DNA of 64,000 nt from the NCBI RefSeq assembly GCF_019266065.1, contig NZ_LPNR01000088.1, positions 1 to 64,000 of the forward strand, written 5' to 3'. Origin of the DNA: Nocardia sp. MH4 (GTDB lineage: Bacteria > Actinomycetota > Actinomycetes > Mycobacteriales > Mycobacteriaceae). Shown in pieces: positions 60,787 to 64,000 of the stretch. The position numbers and the translations under genes were made by a program. The notes under the pieces were generated by a model that had not been told where the DNA came from, made no database searches, and saw only the letters and a program-made list of their open reading frames with translations. Numbering within the stretch: position 1 is the first letter of the stretch; each line of letters begins with the position of its first letter.

Positions 60787-61222
60787 GGTGTACCGGTGTT
60801 CCTTTCCCAGGACCGGTGGCGTCGACGGCTGGTGGCCGACGTCGCTGACGGTCCGATGATGTTGCCGAGCATTCTGTCGTCGGCGGGTACGTCTGTGGCT
60901 GATCTAGCGAGGATCGGCCTCCGATAAGTTACTACGGATTCTGGCGAATGTGAGCAAAATCGCCGGTAAGATTTCCGGGGTTCGGGCGCCGCTCGGGTCG
61001 ATGGCCGCGCCGGTGCCGAAGCCGCGTTGCCCGGCGCCGACGCGACCTCTGCATCGCGCCCCCGACCCCAGTCGCACGATGCGGAATTGACGGTAACATG
61101 ACCAGCTGAATCGCGTCTACGGCGCATGAAGCAGTTGAAATATCGATGAAATCTGGCGGAATCATGATTAACTTAGAGGCGTTGAGGCCGCCGACGGTCG
61201 GCGGTTGCGCAGGAGGATCATG
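60787..61222. other. Divergent promoter region, mce operon and thiolase
   Basis: About 436 bp with no supported gene. It is AT-richer at both ends (60900-60980 and 61130-61190), as expected for two outward promoters. AGGAGG at 61211-61216 is the ribosome site of the thiolase. No convincing palindrome was seen by eye. Confidence 0.6.
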
Positions 61223-62386
61223 ATGTCCGCGGTCATCGTCGATGTTGTCCGAACGCCGTCCGGTCGGGGAAAACCCGGCGGCGGCTTGTCGTCGGTGCAC
61301 CCGGCGACCCTGCTGGCCGGAGTGCTGGCCGAATTGATCGACCGGACCGGGATCGATCCCGCGCTGGTCGACGATGTGATCGGCGGGTGCGTCACGCAGA
61401 GCGGTGAGCAGTCGAGCAACATCACCCGCACCGCCGTGCTCGCGGCGGACTTCCCGGAGTCCGTGCCCGCCACCACGGTCGATCGGCAGTGCGGCTCGAG
61501 TCAGCAGGCCGTACACTTCGCGGCCCAGGGCGTGCAAGCCGGCGCCTACGACGTGGCGATCGCCTGCGGCGTGGAGTCGATGAGCCGCGCGCCGATGTTC
61601 TCCAACGCGCAGGGCAAGGACGCGCTGCGCGGCCCGCTCGCGGTGCGCTACCCGGCCGGACTGATCGGGCAGGGCATTGCCGCCGAGATCCTCGCCGCCC
61701 GCTGGAAACTGGATCGCACCACCCTCGACGAGTTCGCGGCTCGCTCGCACCGGCTGGCGGCGGCCACCGCGGCGGCGGGCGGCTTCGACGCCGAGCTGAG
61801 CTCCGCCGGCGTCCTGGACACGGACGAGACGATTCGGCCCGGCACCACCGTCGAGAGTCTGGCCAACCTGCGGCCCGCGTTCACCGATCCCGCCGCGCTG
61901 GAACGGTTTCCGGAGATCTCCTGGTCGGTGACGCCGGGCAACTCCTCGCCGTTGACCGACGGCGCCTCGGCCGCGCTCATCATGAGCGAGCGGGTCGCGG
62001 CGAAGCTGGGACTGACCCCCCGCGCGCGGTTCCATTCGTTCGCGGTGGCGGGCGACGATCCGACGCTCATGCTGACCGCGGTCGTCCCGGCGACCCGCAA
62101 GGCGCTCGAGCGGGTCTCGCTCACAGTCGACGACATCGACACCTTCGAGGTCAACGAGGCGTTCGCGCCGGTGCCGCTGGTGTGGCAGCACGAACTCGGC
62201 GCCGATCCGGCTCGGGTGAATCCCCGCGGCGGTGCGATCGCGCTGGGGCATCCGCTCGGCGGATCGGGCACCCGGCTGCTGGCCACCATGGTCAACCATC
62301 TCGAGCAGACCGGCGGTCGCTACGGATTGCAGACGATGTGCGAGGCGGGCGGCATGGCCAACGCGACGATCATCGAACGGCTGTGA
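61223..62386 (+). CDS. Acetyl-CoA acetyltransferase (thiolase)
   Basis: A 387-aa thiolase of the beta-oxidation or biosynthetic class. The acyl-accepting Cys90 is in VDRQCGSSQQAVHFA, followed by CGVESMSRAPMFSN, the NEAFA motif, GHPLGGSGTRL and the second Cys in CEAGGMANA. Two adjacent ATG codons (61220, 61223) follow AGGAGG; 61223 gives the better spacing. It diverges from the mce operon, so acetyl-CoA-producing degradation could be linked to imported lipid. The next gene begins 5 bp after its stop. Confidence 0.92.
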   Translation: MSAVIVDVVRTPSGRGKPGGGLSSVHPATLLAGVLAELIDRTGIDPALVDDVIGGCVTQSGEQSSNITRTAVLAADFPESVPATTVDRQCGSSQQAVHFAAQGVQAGAYDVAIACGVESMSRAPMFSNAQGKDALRGPLAVRYPAGLIGQGIAAEILAARWKLDRTTLDEFAARSHRLAAATAAAGGFDAELSSAGVLDTDETIRPGTTVESLANLRPAFTDPAALERFPEISWSVTPGNSSPLTDGASAALIMSERVAAKLGLTPRARFHSFAVAGDDPTLMLTAVVPATRKALERVSLTVDDIDTFEVNEAFAPVPLVWQHELGADPARVNPRGGAIALGHPLGGSGTRLLATMVNHLEQTGGRYGLQTMCEAGGMANATIIERL

Positions 62387-62391
62387 CGGCG

Positions 62392-63393
62392 ATGAACACC
62401 GCGGCGAAGTCCAGTGAACCCGACTACGACGACCCCACCAGCGACAGGTATGTGGCCGAGGGGCCGGGCCACGTCCCCGGGCCCGGCGCCGGCGCACTGT
62501 CGGAACCGGCGCCGGCGACGCACGCGCCGTTGACGCTCGCGCAGGTGCGGATCCCCCTGCCCGATACCCATCGCTCGCCGCGCAAACGGCCCGCGCAATT
62601 GGCCGACGCGCTCGACTTCTGGGCGTTCGCGGGTGCGGCGGCCAATGTCGCGATGCAGTTCGCCCACCGCGGGGTCGCGGCGGGGGTGATGGAGAGCAAG
62701 GTCGAGTCGGGGGCGCTGATGGTGCACCCGTGGAAGCGGTTGCGCACCACCGCGTCCTACCTGGCGGTCGCGGTGCTCGGCTCCGACGAGGAGAAGCGGG
62801 CGATGCGCGAGGCGGTGAACGTCGCACACCGGCAGGTGCGGTCGGGACCGAACTCGAAGGTCAAGTACAACGCCTTCGACCGTCACCTGCAGCTGTACGT
62901 GGCGGCGGCGATCTACATCGGCTACGAGGACACCCACCAGCTGCTGTGCGGCAAGATGACCGAGGCCGAGCTCGAGCAGTTCTACCAGGGCGCCGACACC
63001 TTCGGCACCACTCTGCAGGTCCATCCGGACATGTGGCCCGAGACCCACGCCGACTTCGACGCGTACTGGGTCCAGGCATGCCGAGAAGTGGTGTGCGACG
63101 ACGATTTCCGGGCCTACATCGACGATCTGCTGCACCTGCGGATGATCCACTGGTCGCTGCGCCTGCTGCTGGGCGGGCTGCTGCGGTTCCTGACGGCGGG
63201 ATTTTTGCCGCCGCACTTCCAGGAGCAGATGGGTATCGAGTGGAGTGCCTCGGATCAGCGGCGGTTCGAGAATCTGTTCCTGTTCGTCGGATTCGTCAAT
63301 CGGTTCATCCCACGGTTCATCCGGTTCTCCGGCACCAACGCGATGATGGCCGATGTGCGGCGCCGCATCCGTCAGCACAAGGCGATCGTCTGA
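62392..63393 (+). CDS. DUF2236/MpaB-type oxygenase family protein
   Basis: A 333-aa protein of the DUF2236 (MpaB/Lcp-like) family, a group that includes the heme rubber oxygenase Lcp. Family marks are SYLAVAVLGSDEEKRAMREA, YNAFDRHLQLYVAAAIYIGY and TTLQVHPDMWPETHADFDAYW. The protein has a Pro-rich N-terminus and a hydrophobic C-terminal segment (LRLLLGGLLRFLTAGFL), possibly membrane-associated. ATG 62392 is chosen; a GTG at 62383 overlapping the thiolase stop (GTGA) is equally plausible. Cotranscription with the thiolase suggests oxidation of a lipid or isoprenoid; the reaction is unproven. Confidence 0.85.
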   Translation: MNTAAKSSEPDYDDPTSDRYVAEGPGHVPGPGAGALSEPAPATHAPLTLAQVRIPLPDTHRSPRKRPAQLADALDFWAFAGAAANVAMQFAHRGVAAGVMESKVESGALMVHPWKRLRTTASYLAVAVLGSDEEKRAMREAVNVAHRQVRSGPNSKVKYNAFDRHLQLYVAAAIYIGYEDTHQLLCGKMTEAELEQFYQGADTFGTTLQVHPDMWPETHADFDAYWVQACREVVCDDDFRAYIDDLLHLRMIHWSLRLLLGGLLRFLTAGFLPPHFQEQMGIEWSASDQRRFENLFLFVGFVNRFIPRFIRFSGTNAMMADVRRRIRQHKAIV

Positions 63394-63408
63394 CCAGTCA
63401 GGGGGGAG

Positions 63409-63439
63409 GGGGCCGCCGGTTCGTCGAGCCGGCGGCCCC
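63409..63439. terminator. GC-rich hairpin between convergent genes
   Basis: A perfect 11-bp stem (GGGGCCGCCGG at 63409-63419 with its complement at 63429-63439) and a 9-nt loop lie between the stop of the DUF2236 gene (63393) and the stop of the convergent DUF2236 gene (63442). It probably ends transcription from both sides. Confidence 0.75.
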
Positions 63440-63441
63440 GA

Positions 63442-64000
63442 TCATCTCCCGGTGCGTGTTCTGGCCTGTGAGACGTAGCGAATTCGCCGGGGCGCCATCG
63501 CGAAGCCGGGGCGTGCCGTCATCGCGACAGCGCGCAGTGCGGCGGCATCGGCCCGGCCGGTTCGCACGTCGAACAGTTCGAGCGCCCGGGGATGTTGCAT
63601 CGCCCGGGCGGCACCGGCGGGCAGGTGCCGGACGATCCACGCATCGGGACGCAGGACTTGATCGCGCAGTTCGCGCGCGGCGGGGCCGACCCGCAGCTGG
63701 GTGGCGCAGGCGTCGGCGAAGTACTCGGCGAACTCCGGCCGGGTCCGGGGGAGCAGCCGATCGCTGACACCGTAGGTGCGGTACCAGGCGCGGGTCTCGC
63801 GGTAGAGCTGGTCGCGGTCGGCGGCGCCGAGCGCGGGGCCGAACAGGTCGGCGGCGGTCATCAGCGTCTCGACGTAGGTGGCGTGCTGGAACAGGAACAC
63901 CTCGGGGTGCAGCGCGTGATAGCGCTGCCCGCGGTCGTCGAGGCCTTTCACGTGCTCGTGGGCGAAGCGGATCACCGAGTCCGCCGCTCGGCCGGAGTGC
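63442..64000 (-). CDS. DUF2236/MpaB-type protein (5' end outside window)
   Basis: Only the C-terminal 185 or so codons are inside; the frame stays open to the window edge. The sequence GLDDRGQRYHALHPEVFLFQ, HATYVETLMTAADLFGPALG and RAWYRTYGVSDRLLPRTRPE follows the DUF2236 pattern, in the shorter form found in uncharacterised actinobacterial oxygenase-like proteins. It is convergent with a second, more distant member of the same family, with a hairpin between them. Substrate and cofactor are unknown. Confidence 0.85.
   Translation of the reverse strand, partial: HSGRAADSVIRFAHEHVKGLDDRGQRYHALHPEVFLFQHATYVETLMTAADLFGPALGAADRDQLYRETRAWYRTYGVSDRLLPRTRPEFAEYFADACATQLRVGPAARELRDQVLRPDAWIVRHLPAGAARAMQHPRALELFDVRTGRADAAALRAVAMTARPGFAMAPRRIRYVSQARTRTGR

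Overview
The window is GC-rich actinobacterial DNA. A complete mce import operon, FadE5-, Ltp1- and Rv0910-type proteins, fatty-acyl-AMP ligase/polyketide synthase chemistry and many TetR regulators point to a mycolic-acid-containing Mycobacteriales genus such as Nocardia or Rhodococcus. Gene density is high, ATGA/GTGA stop-start overlaps are common, and GTG starts are frequent. No rRNA, tRNA, insertion sequence, phage or CRISPR was seen.

Layout. 1-5.8 kb: the 3' part of fadE5, then a flavin monooxygenase / alpha-beta hydrolase / two-domain TetR (Mce3R-like) operon that diverges from a single-domain TetR gene across a 30-bp perfect palindrome. 5.9-9.7 kb: two small hypothetical genes, corA, a small lipoprotein and a cytochrome P450. 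9.9-23.5 kb: three translationally coupled genes encoding FAAL-ACP-KS-AT-DH-KR-ACP-C-FkbH (3356 aa), ACP-thioester reductase with an extra C-terminal domain, and an alpha/beta hydrolase with Cys at the nucleophile position. 23.5-30.2 kb: a Gfo/Idh/MocA oxidoreductase, two glycosyltransferases, and a fused flavin monooxygenase-reductase-ferredoxin diverging from its own TetR gene. 30.2-35.7 kb: a DHFR-fold protein, an OmpR/histidine kinase pair diverging from a tiny secreted protein, a predicted small-molecule kinase and an MHYT membrane sensor. 36-41.6 kb: a five-gene beta-oxidation-like operon (Ltp1-type thiolase, SRPBCC protein, MaoC hydratase, SDR, fused double acyl-CoA dehydrogenase). 41.6-49.4 kb: amidase, membrane protein, two convergent overlapping TetR genes, GH29 fucosidase, lytic transglycosylase and an amine-oxidase-type FAD enzyme. 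49.8-60.8 kb: a leftward operon of two small membrane proteins, yrbEA-yrbEB, mceA-F, an Mce-associated protein and a second two-domain TetR. 61.2-64 kb: a thiolase and two DUF2236/MpaB-type proteins.

How the genes may work together. The most notable locus is the 9.9-23.5 kb assembly line with its glycosyltransferase neighbourhood. My inference is that a fatty acid is activated as an acyl-adenylate and extended once. It would then be joined through the C domain to a unit handled by the FkbH-like HAD domain, released by reduction and possibly glycosylated. I recognise no known product. The 36-41.6 kb operon looks like catabolism of a sterol-side-chain or branched acyl-CoA, and the mce operon would import a hydrophobic substrate. 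Both two-domain TetR genes sit last in a lipid-related operon, which suggests feedback control.
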